Below, one piece after another: positions 19,244 to 28,038 of a stretch of 35,896 bases of DNA (its first letter is position 1; each line of letters starts with the position of its first letter). The position numbers and the translations under genes are program-made. Origin of the DNA: Saprospirales bacterium (GTDB lineage: Bacteria; Bacteroidota; Bacteroidia; Chitinophagales; UBA8649). The stretch lies in the NCBI GenBank assembly GCA_002708985.1, contig PAPS01000046.1, forward strand, positions 1 through 35,896, in the 5' to 3' direction. The notes under the pieces are model-generated. The model searched no databases. It saw only the letters and a list, made by a program, of their open reading frames with translations, and was not told where the DNA came from.

Positions 19244-19804
19244 TTACCTCGGATACTTAATTTTATAAGTCGTCGAGAATTCTCCCTTGGAGACCTTCAG
19301 CAAACGCTTTTTAATTAACCGCTTGCGCAGAGGGTTAATTCGATCGATGAAAAGAACACCTTCTATATGGTCATATTCGTGTTGTATAACACGGGCCGTC
19401 ATTCCTTCAAAGGTTTCTTCGTGGGACTTTCCCTGAGCATCTTGATAGCGCATACGAATAACGGGTTTACGCTCAACGTTTTCTCGAATACCAGGAATAC
19501 TCAAACATCCTTCCTCATAGCCGAATTGCTCCCCACTTTCTTCGAGAATTTCTGGATTAAAAAATGCTTTTCTAATACCTTGCTCGTCGCTTTCTGCGTC
19601 TATCATAGCTCGACTATCAATAACAAAGAGTCTTTCGGAAACACCTACTTGAGGAGCAGCTAGTCCAACACCATCGGAGGCATCCATAGTAGCAAACATC
19701 GTTTCTGCAAAAGCCGCTTTCTCCTCATCCGGCAAATCGATAGCCACAGCACGTCGCTTGAGCACTGAAAAACCATAGCCATAAATCGGGAGAATATCTG
19801 CCAT
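19244..19804 (-). CDS. def: Peptide deformylase
   Basis: Metal-dependent enzyme that removes the N-formyl group from nascent proteins at the ribosome. The product has 186 residues, normal for the family. All three motifs are intact: motif 1 GVGLAAPQVG, motif 2 EEGCLSIPGI (Cys metal ligand) and motif 3 QHEYDHIEG (HExxH). It lies 28 bases downstream of tRNA-His on the same strand and may share its transcript. There is no Bacteroidota-type promoter element directly before the start. Confidence 0.97.
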   Translation of the reverse strand: MADILPIYGYGFSVLKRRAVAIDLPDEEKAAFAETMFATMDASDGVGLAAPQVGVSERLFVIDSRAMIDAESDEQGIRKAFFNPEILEESGEQFGYEEGCLSIPGIRENVERKPVIRMRYQDAQGKSHEETFEGMTARVIQHEYDHIEGVLFIDRINPLRKRLIKKRLLKVSKGEFSTTYKIKYPR

Positions 19805-19832
19805 TTTAATTGTATCGCGAAGAAAAAAGAAG

Positions 19833-19907
19833 GGTGACTAACCGGAATCGAACCGGCGACCTCTGGAACCACAAACCAGCGCTCTAACCAACTGAGCTAT
19901 AGTCACC
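19833..19907 (-). tRNA. tRNA-His (anticodon GTG)
   Basis: The cloverleaf reads on the minus strand from 19907. The acceptor arm GGTGACTA pairs with TAGTCACC, and the extra G(-1):C73 pair is the identity element of tRNA-His. The D arm is GCTC...GAGC, the anticodon loop TTGTGGT carries GTG, and the T loop is TTCGAAT. The discriminator side ends in C73 with no encoded CCA. The base pair closing the anticodon loop (31-39) is T-T and so unpaired. Confidence 0.95.
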
Positions 19908-19913
19908 ATACAC

Positions 19914-19925
19914 CTTGTTAACAAG
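19914..19925. promoter_or_regulatory. 12-base perfect palindrome upstream of tRNA-His
   Basis: CTTGTTAACAAG is a perfect inverted repeat lying between the putative promoter (19932-19939) and the tRNA. It may be an operator-like site or chance; no other copy was noticed in the window. Confidence 0.25.
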
Positions 19926-19931
19926 AGCAAG

Positions 19932-19939
19932 TAAAGATA
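19932..19939 (-). promoter_or_regulatory. Putative -7 element for tRNA-His/def
   Basis: The minus strand reads TATCTTTA, a TAnnTTTG match with one change, 24 bases before the mature tRNA 5' end. This is a sensible distance for a short precursor leader. Confidence 0.4.
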
Positions 19940-19978
19940 GAGATTTGTTGCGGAAATCTCTAAGCCTGTAAGAGGATA

Positions 19979-20776
19979 TTATTGAATGGTGAATTTCTGG
20001 TTGGCCGTTGCATATGTTTCTCCATTTTTCCCCTGAAGTTCAAATACTAAGTTATACTCGCGAGCTGGAAGACCTTTCATCACATAAGGACGCCATTCTT
20101 GTAATCGATCGATTTCCTTACCATCGATTATCACGACAACTTCATATCCCGATTTAGGCATGTTAGCATTTACCAAATAGAAATCCAGGAGGACAGATTC
20201 AGCATCAATTCCTTCATAAATCCCCTTGGGTCTGCTTGCAAATAACATAGGACTCGTTGGATTAATATCCGATCGATTAAGCGGTACATGCAAATAATGC
20301 GCAGCGTCATGCTTGAGAGAAAGGTGATATGAGCGAGATAAAAAAGCTAAGAAAACCTTCGATGTTAAATCGCCTTCAACTGTAATGGTATTCGTATAGT
20401 GTGCTTCGTATGGCCTGTCTTCTACAATGAGATGTATATGCTGCCCTCCCGAAGAGTTGGCAAGATGCATGGAATCACTATGCTGTGAAAGCATACCCAA
20501 AGTGTAGTTTTCGACGTTAAAGACCAAGGTGGTCATTGCGTTCCCAGCAGTATTAAATGATACCATCATAGTATCTAATGAAAGGGATGCCGCATCAAGG
20601 CTGGAATCATGGTCTACCACCCATGGTTGAATATCAATATCTAATGGCAACTCTTCACCGGTTGGAGGAATAAGAGGTTGATAGTTTTTTTCCCGCGCTT
20701 CTTCAAAAGCACAAGACGTTAATACCAGCCCTAAAATCAAGGCAGTGATAAAAGAGAGAAGGACTGATTTTTTCAT
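19979..20776 (-). CDS. Conserved Bacteroidota lipoprotein (phosphopeptide-binding-protein-like)
   Basis: The product has 265 residues from the ATG at 20776; an ATG at 20785 is also in frame. The lipobox LTSC follows a long hydrophobic leader, so it is predicted to be a membrane-anchored lipoprotein. The mature part resembles a Bacteroidota family often labelled phosphopeptide-binding protein: VVSFNTAGNA-like beta-sandwich strands, the conserved GGQHIHLIVEDRPYEAHY block, LAFLSRSYHLSLKH, MLFASRPKG and LLDFYLVNANM. The many histidines in the central blocks could bind metal, but that is inference. It is divergent from the TonB-dependent receptor, with the two starts 146 bases apart. Confidence 0.72.
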   Translation of the reverse strand: MKKSVLLSFITALILGLVLTSCAFEEAREKNYQPLIPPTGEELPLDIDIQPWVVDHDSSLDAASLSLDTMMVSFNTAGNAMTTLVFNVENYTLGMLSQHSDSMHLANSSGGQHIHLIVEDRPYEAHYTNTITVEGDLTSKVFLAFLSRSYHLSLKHDAAHYLHVPLNRSDINPTSPMLFASRPKGIYEGIDAESVLLDFYLVNANMPKSGYEVVVIIDGKEIDRLQEWRPYVMKGLPAREYNLVFELQGKNGETYATANQKFTIQ

Positions 20777-20793
20777 AGTTACCATTTCAATAG

Positions 20794-20801
20794 CAAATTT
20801 A
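20794..20801 (-). promoter_or_regulatory. Putative -7 element upstream of the lipoprotein gene
   Basis: The minus strand reads TAAATTTG, a full match to TAnnTTTG, 17 bases before the ATG at 20776 and 8 before the ATG at 20785. Confidence 0.45.
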
Positions 20802-20922
20802 TGGAATTAAAGAAGATACCCACTCCAAGGATTAATAGGACATCATAACACTACATCATACCTCATTAATTAAGGTGAATAATCGACCTAAAAACCATAT
20901 TTTAGGCACACACACCAAAACT

Positions 20923-23322
20923 ATGAGATTTCTTGTCCTACTAAGCCTAACAACCTGCCTCGCCTTTAACGCTATCTACGCTCAACAAGCTACGGTTAAG
21001 GGAAAAGTAATCGATGAAAACAAAGAGGGTTTACCCTTTGCTTATGTTATATCAGAAGCTGGTCCGGCTACCACCACGGATGTAGACGGTTACTTTTCAC
21101 TATCGCTTGATGCCGGAGCTCACGTGATAACATTTTCCTATGTGGGATATTCTTCCCAACAGCGGAGTTTTACAATTAATGCAGGACAGAACCTAACACT
21201 CGATGTCAACATGACCGAAGATCTAGAGCGACTCAATGTGACCATAATCAGTGCGAGCCGTTATGAGAAAAATATCGCTGAAGAAACGGTTTCTGTCAAT
21301 GTAGTTGACAAAGACTTTTTAGAAAATACCAATAGCCGTGATATCGGTGAGGCGATTAACCAAACGGCCGGTGTCCAAGTACAAGACGGGCAGATTTCTA
21401 TTCGCAGTGGATCTTCCTGGTCCTATGGCGTCGGTAGTCGTACAGCCCTTTTACAAGATGGAATTGGGCTACAAACAGCAGATTTGGGAGAGTCGATGCT
21501 AAAGTTTGCCGCTATTGAAACAGTAGACCAAGTAGAGATTATAAAGGGTGCCTCGTCGGTAGTATATGGATCTTCAGCGCTAAATGGGGTGGTAAATCTC
21601 GTCACTAAATGGCCCAAGAAAAATGATCAGTACACCGACATCATTCCCTATTATGGATTTTATGGAGCCCCTCCTCGTGCTGAGCTAAATTGGTGGAAAG
21701 GCCAAGTGGGTGGTCGACAGCCCGGGCTATTTGGGGTGTTTTTCAGTCACTACCGCGGTGGAAATAGCTTTAATCGAGAGAAGCTTAAAAACTTCAGTAT
21801 GATTACAGGAGGGAACTTTGATGTGGTTAACAGTTTCTTACAGGGAGCCGATGAATTTCGTATTCGTGGAAACTTCAAAACACGTTACGTTCTCGCAAGA
21901 AATAAGAATATTGATATAGGACTCAATGGAAACTTTCAATATGAGAACCTGGGTCAATTCTTCCTTTCGCAAGACCTGGATTCCAACTCCTACCGTATTG
22001 CACAGGGAGCTACTAATCGTTACGCAAGAACCATCCTTGATCCACATTTCAGCTGGAGAAACGATAAAGGACATAGCGTAGACGTCGATGGAAGGTATAT
22101 GAATAATTGGCGACGTGGAAATGGCGATGATATCAACTCAAATTCTCATGCGTTTAATCTCCAGACGCAATACCAATGGAATTTCAAGAATCGTTTTATT
22201 ATGACGACGGGAATGCCCATTGGAACCTCTTTTTCTGAAAGCAGTATTTATGCGAATCGACGCATTACCTTAAACGCTGCGGTATTTAATCAGTTGGAGT
22301 TTAAAGTGGATAAATTGTCCCTTGTTGGAGGAGTACGATATGAGATTATGAAGGTGGATGATTTCCTTGAAACATCTATTCCTGTATTCCGCTCAGGCCT
22401 TAACTATCAGCTTGGCAAGGCCACGCACTTAAGAATGTCTTGGGGACAGGCCTATAGACTTCCTTCAGTAGGGGAACGTTTCGTGACGGGAGATATCTTT
22501 CAAGGTTTCTACCTCTTTCCAAATCCAGACCTCCGCACCGAAAGGGGCTGGAGCTCAGAGATTGCTATAAAACAAGGATTTAAACTGGGAGACAAATTCA
22601 GAGGGTATGTGGATTTTGCCACCTTCCTCAATGAATTCGATGAATACGTCGAGTATGTCCCGGGCATCTATGAAAATGTTAATCCAGAGACGGGAGATAC
22701 CCTTTACGTTGGCGAAGGGCCCTTTGTCTTCGGTATTCGTCCAGAAAACACGGATGAGGCGCGAATATGGGGCTATGAGTTTACCATGGCAGGTGAAGGA
22801 GATATTACCCCTTGGCTTAACTTAAGAGGATCGGTGGGCTATGCCTACACCTATCCAGGGAACTTGGAACAGGATACCACCTTACGTAATATCGGGACCT
22901 TTTTCAAAAAGGCGTTTCAAAATCACTTCCGTCGTATTGATGCTTTTGCCTACGACCCGGATGCTGCAGGACTTCTCTTTTACCGCTCACGACATATTAT
23001 TCGAAATCAAGTAGAAGTCAAGTTATATAACAAATTCACCTTAGGTTTTGCAGCAAACTATACAAGTTTCCCCGAGAAAATTCCAGAGTTGTTTATCACG
23101 GCGCTAAATCTTCTTGATGATAACCAGCAGACCTTTCTGCAATACATAGAGCAGCATCAGAGAGGAGATTGGATTTTATTCCTTCGTTCCTTCTATGAAG
23201 TCAACGATTTTGTTCGAATTGGTTTACTTGTAAACAACCTTACCAATAGAGAACTACTTGATCGCCCTGGAAAAGTAACAGCACCTCGAAACTTCACCTT
23301 CCAAATGAAATTTAGTTTCTAG
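20923..23322 (+). CDS. TonB-dependent outer-membrane receptor
   Basis: TonB-energised outer-membrane transporter, 799 residues from the ATG at 20923. A GTG at 20875 is in frame but would spoil the signal peptide MRFLVLLSLTTCLAFNAIYA. Layout: signal peptide; carboxypeptidase-regulatory-like domain (about 25-105, KGKVIDENKEGLPFAYV); plug domain (about 115-235, with ISASRYEKNIAEETVSVNVV and VEIIKGASSVVYGSSALNGV); then a 22-strand barrel with the typical LRMSWGQAYRLPSVGERF region and a C-terminal Phe (FQMKFSF). It resembles the vitamin/siderophore type more than SusC in length and has no SusD partner next door. Its position 59 bases ahead of the mannosidase suggests a glycan cargo, but metal or cofactor uptake is not excluded. 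Confidence 0.93.
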   Translation: MRFLVLLSLTTCLAFNAIYAQQATVKGKVIDENKEGLPFAYVISEAGPATTTDVDGYFSLSLDAGAHVITFSYVGYSSQQRSFTINAGQNLTLDVNMTEDLERLNVTIISASRYEKNIAEETVSVNVVDKDFLENTNSRDIGEAINQTAGVQVQDGQISIRSGSSWSYGVGSRTALLQDGIGLQTADLGESMLKFAAIETVDQVEIIKGASSVVYGSSALNGVVNLVTKWPKKNDQYTDIIPYYGFYGAPPRAELNWWKGQVGGRQPGLFGVFFSHYRGGNSFNREKLKNFSMITGGNFDVVNSFLQGADEFRIRGNFKTRYVLARNKNIDIGLNGNFQYENLGQFFLSQDLDSNSYRIAQGATNRYARTILDPHFSWRNDKGHSVDVDGRYMNNWRRGNGDDINSNSHAFNLQTQYQWNFKNRFIMTTGMPIGTSFSESSIYANRRITLNAAVFNQLEFKVDKLSLVGGVRYEIMKVDDFLETSIPVFRSGLNYQLGKATHLRMSWGQAYRLPSVGERFVTGDIFQGFYLFPNPDLRTERGWSSEIAIKQGFKLGDKFRGYVDFATFLNEFDEYVEYVPGIYENVNPETGDTLYVGEGPFVFGIRPENTDEARIWGYEFTMAGEGDITPWLNLRGSVGYAYTYPGNLEQDTTLRNIGTFFKKAFQNHFRRIDAFAYDPDAAGLLFYRSRHIIRNQVEVKLYNKFTLGFAANYTSFPEKIPELFITALNLLDDNQQTFLQYIEQHQRGDWILFLRSFYEVNDFVRIGLLVNNLTNRELLDRPGKVTAPRNFTFQMKFSF

Positions 23323-23381
23323 CAGACCTTACAATATAACTTGGCCTTGATTTTGTTTATCCCATCGATATTTTATCCTTT

Positions 23382-25613
23382 ATGTACCGACATTTACTTT
23401 TAACCTTACTCCTTGCTACGAGTTTCGCTAATGCGCAATATATTGACATTTGGACGGCAGAAGAACAAGACTTCTCTGACTATTCTAAGTCACAACCATC
23501 ATTTATTCCCGAAGTCTTCCTGGATGCGAGAGGGGAATACACCCGTTTTGTAGATCCACATATTGGAACTTCAGGACACGGGCACACCTTCCCAGGCGCT
23601 ACCCTACCCTTTGGAATGGTGCAAATCAGTCCCGATAATGGCGTGTATGGATGGGATTGGTGTTCTGGCTACCACTACAGCCGTCCAGACATTGTCTATT
23701 TCTCCCATAAACATCTTAGTGGCACCGGTGCAACTGACTTAGGAGATATCGGTATGATTCCATATATGGGAAAGTATGTCTTTAGGCACACCTATGACCA
23801 TGCTAACGAATATGCACGGCCAGGATATTATGCGGTAAAGCTGGACAATGGCATTCTCTGTGAGTTTACTGTTACGGCCCATGGAGCAATTCATAGATAT
23901 ACCTTTCCAGAAGGGAGTAAAGACAAAAAACTTCGAATCGACTTGCTCCACGATATAAGCAACCACAAAGATGAGGAAACTTTCTTCTCATTTATTGATG
24001 ACAAAACCCTCGGCGGTTACAAACACAGTAACGGCTGGGCGCCAAATCAGCATGTCTACTTTCATATGACGTCGAGCCATAACATGAACATTTCCAAAAA
24101 GGACCGCAAACAAGCAAAAAAGACGGTAGATATTGAATTTAAAGGGGAAGGAAATGTGGTAGAATTACGCGTCGCGCTCGGATCAACATCGGTCGATGCA
24201 GCGGCTAAAAATGGTCAACACGATGGCATAAAAAAAGGCTTTGAACAACATTTTGAAACAGCTAATTTTCTTTGGGAAAAACGCTTAAGTCGTATTCAAG
24301 CGGACTTTCCAACCGAAGAACAAAAGATTACCTTCTATACTGCGCTTTACCACAGTATGATTGCACCTGCCCTAAACTCCGATGTCGATGGTCGATATAC
24401 TGAGCCCGATGGATCAATCACTCAAATGCCAGAAGGTCTTCAGCGATACTCCACTTTTTCATTATGGGATACCTACCGGGCAGCCCATAGTTTATTCTTC
24501 TTTACCGCACCTGATGTTATTGATGATTTTATCGCCTCGATGCTTGCCCACTACAATTTTCGTGGTCAGCTACCAATATGGGAGTTAGAATCCAATGAAA
24601 CCTTCTGTATGATTGGAAACCATGCCGTACCTGTATTGGCTGAAGCCTACATGAAACGAATGACATCCGATGATTTAGACAATGTGAATTGGGATGATGT
24701 TCTAGAGGCCTGTGATGTTTCTTCAAAAAAGGACTTCAGAGGGATGGCATCCTATATGACAAGAGGTTATGTATCAACAGAAGCTGATGCAGAATCCGTA
24801 TCAAAAACCTTAGAGTATTGCTATGATGACCACGCTTTAAGTTTATTAGCCAAAGGACTTGGGCAAGACGACCTCTATTATGAATACTTTGATCGTTCGA
24901 TGAATTACAAGAATCTATTTGACCCGAGCACAGGGCTAATGCGGCCAAAAAACGATGAAGGAGAGTTTATAAAGAATTTTGACCCGTTTGCACACGATAT
25001 TGATGGTGTAAGACATTATACCGAGGGAAATGCTTGGCAATATAATTGGCATGTAATGCACGATCCGAAAGGTTTGGTCGGTCTCTACGAAAACCAAGAA
25101 GCCTTTGAATTCAAATTGGATTCGCTCTTCGCTATTGACATCCATATTGATGAAGCGCACAAATTGGTCGATGTCACCGGATTGATTGGCCAATACGCTC
25201 ATGGCAACGAGCCTTCGCACCACATTACCTATCTCTATAATTACACTGATAATCCTTGGAAAGGTCAACAACGGATTCGTGAGACTTGTAATACCTATTA
25301 CCGCCATACACCGGATGGACTATCTGGGAATGAGGATTGCGGACAAATGTCGGCATGGTATGTTTTTTCAACCATGGGGTTGTATCCTATGGATCCTGCT
25401 AGTGGTTACTATGAGATTGGAAGCCCCCTTGTGGAAAACGCTTCCCTATCTCTTCCTAATGGAAATACCTTTAGTATTGTAGCGAAAGGCCAAGATGAAG
25501 AAAACTATCGCGTGAAGCAAGTATTGCTCAATGGAAAACCTTTTGAAGGCCATCGTATTAGCCACCAACAAATTCTTGCGGGAGGAACTTTAGAATTTAT
25601 CATGACAAACTAA
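23382..25613 (+). CDS. GH92 family alpha-mannosidase, exported
   Basis: Calcium-dependent exo-alpha-mannosidase of family GH92, which removes terminal alpha-linked mannose (often alpha-1,2) from N-glycans or mannans. The product has 743 residues, full length for the family, with signal peptide MYRHLLLTLLLATSFANAQ. Diagnostic blocks: VDPHIGTSGHGHTFPGATLP near the N-terminus, FSLWDTYRAAH, TEGNAWQYNW (Glu at about 548, region of the general acid), HGNEPSHH (about 607-613), GNEDCGQMSAWYVFSTMG (about 649-666) and the C-terminal LLNGKPFEGHRIS ... GGTLEFIM. It lies 6 bases ahead of the sugar symporter and is clearly in one operon with it and the ROK kinase. The exact linkage specificity cannot be read from the sequence. 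Confidence 0.95.
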   Translation: MYRHLLLTLLLATSFANAQYIDIWTAEEQDFSDYSKSQPSFIPEVFLDARGEYTRFVDPHIGTSGHGHTFPGATLPFGMVQISPDNGVYGWDWCSGYHYSRPDIVYFSHKHLSGTGATDLGDIGMIPYMGKYVFRHTYDHANEYARPGYYAVKLDNGILCEFTVTAHGAIHRYTFPEGSKDKKLRIDLLHDISNHKDEETFFSFIDDKTLGGYKHSNGWAPNQHVYFHMTSSHNMNISKKDRKQAKKTVDIEFKGEGNVVELRVALGSTSVDAAAKNGQHDGIKKGFEQHFETANFLWEKRLSRIQADFPTEEQKITFYTALYHSMIAPALNSDVDGRYTEPDGSITQMPEGLQRYSTFSLWDTYRAAHSLFFFTAPDVIDDFIASMLAHYNFRGQLPIWELESNETFCMIGNHAVPVLAEAYMKRMTSDDLDNVNWDDVLEACDVSSKKDFRGMASYMTRGYVSTEADAESVSKTLEYCYDDHALSLLAKGLGQDDLYYEYFDRSMNYKNLFDPSTGLMRPKNDEGEFIKNFDPFAHDIDGVRHYTEGNAWQYNWHVMHDPKGLVGLYENQEAFEFKLDSLFAIDIHIDEAHKLVDVTGLIGQYAHGNEPSHHITYLYNYTDNPWKGQQRIRETCNTYYRHTPDGLSGNEDCGQMSAWYVFSTMGLYPMDPASGYYEIGSPLVENASLSLPNGNTFSIVAKGQDEENYRVKQVLLNGKPFEGHRISHQQILAGGTLEFIMTN

Positions 25614-25619
25614 ACCATT

Positions 25620-26921
25620 ATGTCGAACCGAAAAATCTTTATTCTAATTGTTAGCCTCTTTTTTATGTGGGGCTTCATGAGTGTAATAGTTGACTCATTC
25701 GTTCCAAGACTTAAAGAAGTTTTTGAACTATCTTTTTTCCAAGCAGGTCTCGTGCAATTTGCATGGTTTATCGCTTACGGAATTTTTGGAATTCCAAGCA
25801 GTAGCCTACTAAATCGAATTGGATATAAAAAATCTATTGTTTTAGCCCTTCATATTTGTGCTTTTGGATGTCTCATTTTTTGGCCAGCCTCCTTCTACCG
25901 AGAATACTCCTTATACCTGTTAGGTTTCTTTGTAGTGGCTAGTGGTATATCGCTGTTGCAAGTCTCAGCCAATCCGTATATAACTATACTTGGAAAACCA
26001 AGATTAGCCGCGAGTAGGCTTAATCTCGCACAAGCGGTTAACTCTATTGGAACAACGATTGCTCCTCTTTTTGCAGCATCCTTCTTTTTGAGTGATTCTA
26101 TTTTGAATGTAGAAGAACAGAGTGTACTTTCTTCGGCTGAATTACAATCTTATTATGCAAGCGAAGCAACAGCGGTTCAACTTCCATTTATCTTTTTAGC
26201 CATGGTTTTAACCGTCATGGCCCTTGTATTTTACTTTCAAAAATTGCCCATAATTGGGCAGTCAGTTAAAGGTAATTACAAGAAAGTTTTTCAGAATAAA
26301 AAACTCCGAATTGGTGCTTTTTTAATTTTTTTATATGTTGGAGTAGAAGTTGCTTTGGGAAGTTATATCGTCAGTTATGGCTTGAGCTTAAAAATTGACA
26401 ACTTAATCATGGAATCTCCTTTGCTCGGCAAGCTTAGCTATCTCGGCGCAAGTCTCTCAGGAAATAACTTAACAGAGATAGATCCTAAAGCGATTATCGG
26501 AGCGCTTGTTACCTTGTATTGGGGTGGTGCTATGATCGGACGATTTATTGGGTCCTACCTGACCGCTCAATTCCCACCGCATAGAATTCTCGCCCTCTTT
26601 GCTGCTACTGCAGCTGTGTTAGTAGCAGCTACGATTTCAGCTTCAGGAATAACCTCTATCCTCTTTTTACTATCCATTGGGCTGTTTAACAGCATTATGT
26701 TCCCAACAATTTTCACTTTAGCAATCGATGATTTAGGAGATCAAAAACCACAGGGAAGTGGAATACTCGTTACTGCAATTTGCGGAGGGGCCTTTATTCC
26801 TCCTGCCGTTGGCGGAATTGCTGATGCAGCTTCTTTTCCTGTTGCCTTTGTCTTACCTTTGGTTTGCTATATTATTATCGGAGCACTTGCCTTTCGATTC
26901 TTAGGACAGTCTATGAACTAA
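25620..26921 (+). CDS. FucP-type MFS sugar:proton symporter
   Basis: Inner-membrane major facilitator of the FHS/FucP group; 433 residues with about 12 membrane helices. The first helix carries FFMWGFMSVIVDSFVPRLK, followed by the characteristic SANPYITILG segment after helix 4 and RLNLAQAVNSIGTTIAPL in helix 5; the second half has LYWGGAMIGRFIGSYL and FPTIFTLAIDDLG. FucP homologues carry fucose, glucose, galactose or mannose. Given the mannosidase 6 bases upstream and the kinase 9 bases downstream, the likely cargo here is free mannose, which is inference from context. Confidence 0.92.
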   Translation: MSNRKIFILIVSLFFMWGFMSVIVDSFVPRLKEVFELSFFQAGLVQFAWFIAYGIFGIPSSSLLNRIGYKKSIVLALHICAFGCLIFWPASFYREYSLYLLGFFVVASGISLLQVSANPYITILGKPRLAASRLNLAQAVNSIGTTIAPLFAASFFLSDSILNVEEQSVLSSAELQSYYASEATAVQLPFIFLAMVLTVMALVFYFQKLPIIGQSVKGNYKKVFQNKKLRIGAFLIFLYVGVEVALGSYIVSYGLSLKIDNLIMESPLLGKLSYLGASLSGNNLTEIDPKAIIGALVTLYWGGAMIGRFIGSYLTAQFPPHRILALFAATAAVLVAATISASGITSILFLLSIGLFNSIMFPTIFTLAIDDLGDQKPQGSGILVTAICGGAFIPPAVGGIADAASFPVAFVLPLVCYIIIGALAFRFLGQSMN

Positions 26922-26930
26922 AACAACATT

Positions 26931-28016
26931 ATGGCTAAAAACTTAACGGTTTTAACCTTAGACGCAGGGGGAACCAATTTTGATTTCTCAGCCTTACGGA
27001 AAGGCAAGGAAATTATGGAATCCATTCGGTTCCCGTCCTATGGTTCTGACTTAGATCAGAGTATAGCGACCATTATCAAAGGCTTTCGCGCAGTGCAGAA
27101 AACGATCGGAAGTGAGGGGGATGCAATCAGCTTTGCCTTTCCCGGACCAGCCGACTATCGTCAGGGAATCATTGGAGACCTTAACAACCTTAGTGGATAT
27201 AGAGGAGGTGTACCACTTAAAGCCTTACTAGAAGCTGAGTTTAAGCTTCCCGTTTTCATCTTAAATGATGCGAGCTTGTTTGCCTTAGGCGAAGCACGCG
27301 GTGGATTTCTTCCCTACTGGAACACGTGGTTTAAAAACAACGAACATCCTCACCGATTTAATAATCTTATTGCCGTAACGCTTGGTACGGGGTTTGGCGG
27401 TGGTTTTGTCGTCAACAATAAACTCCTCTTAGGTGATAATTATATGGGTGGCGAGGTGTATCTGCAGTCGATGCGCCATGACTTTCTAAAAAATTCAGAA
27501 GAACACCTCAGTATTCGTGCAGTGAAAAATGTCTATTGTGAGGAGGCAGGCATAGCCAAAGAAAACAGTCCAAGCCCAATTGAGATCGCAAAAATTTCAC
27601 GAGGGGAAGCACCCGGTAATATCGAAGCAGCCAAAGCAAGTTATGCCGCAATGGGTAAGCACCTCGGTGATGTCCTCGCCAATCTAATCATGGTGTTTGA
27701 TGCACCTGTCGTTATTGGAGGTGGTATTGCCAAAGCACATGATCTGTACTTTCCTGCTATGTGGGAGGAAATGAATTCCAATCTTACCATGTATCACGGA
27801 CCAGAACGGCGAGTAAAGCACTGCGTATATAACCTCCTGGATGAGGATGACGTGCAAAAACTTGATGAAAATCGCGGACGCAGTTTTACTTGGAATGGTT
27901 TTGAGGTAAGCAATTACACAGAAGACTTTATCTCTGCGGTTGGACTCCCCCATCTAGGTACACGTAGAGGAACATGGCTTGGCGCATATTATCACGCTCA
28001 AGATAGCCTAGCGTAG
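26931..28016 (+). CDS. ROK-family sugar kinase
   Basis: Predicted cytoplasmic hexokinase of the ROK family, 361 residues. ATP-binding phosphate motif LDAGGTNFDF at residues about 10-19; AFPGPADYRQGIIGDLNNL; active-site Asp in FILNDASLFALGEA; LGTGFGGGFVVNN; adenosine motif VVIGGGIAKAHD. The Cys-rich zinc motif (CxCGxxGCxE) of classical ROK kinases and repressors is absent: after GGEVYLQSMRH there is a Cys-poor segment. There is no N-terminal helix-turn-helix, so it is a kinase and not a repressor. As last gene of the operon it most likely phosphorylates the imported sugar, probably mannose; glucose or fructose are alternatives. Confidence 0.88.
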   Translation: MAKNLTVLTLDAGGTNFDFSALRKGKEIMESIRFPSYGSDLDQSIATIIKGFRAVQKTIGSEGDAISFAFPGPADYRQGIIGDLNNLSGYRGGVPLKALLEAEFKLPVFILNDASLFALGEARGGFLPYWNTWFKNNEHPHRFNNLIAVTLGTGFGGGFVVNNKLLLGDNYMGGEVYLQSMRHDFLKNSEEHLSIRAVKNVYCEEAGIAKENSPSPIEIAKISRGEAPGNIEAAKASYAAMGKHLGDVLANLIMVFDAPVVIGGGIAKAHDLYFPAMWEEMNSNLTMYHGPERRVKHCVYNLLDEDDVQKLDENRGRSFTWNGFEVSNYTEDFISAVGLPHLGTRRGTWLGAYYHAQDSLA

Positions 28017-28019
28017 GCT
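28005..28019 (+). terminator. Weak hairpin at the end of the ROK kinase gene
   Basis: AGCCTA-GCG-TAGGCT is a 6-base-pair inverted repeat that contains the stop codon of the kinase, followed by GATATTTTATG. The T-run is poor, so its role as a terminator between the two convergent units is doubtful. Confidence 0.25.
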
Positions 28020-28038
28020 GATATTTTATGTAAGCTGA

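Noticed and set aside
20923-23322. SusC of a SusC/SusD pair
   Set aside because: At about 800 residues it is shorter than usual SusC proteins (about 1000) and no SusD-like lipoprotein lies next to it.
24936-25307. Open frame of 123 codons on the minus strand inside the GH92 gene
   Set aside because: It lies antisense to conserved GH92 motif regions, shows no signal peptide or family motif and has no own promoter-like start.
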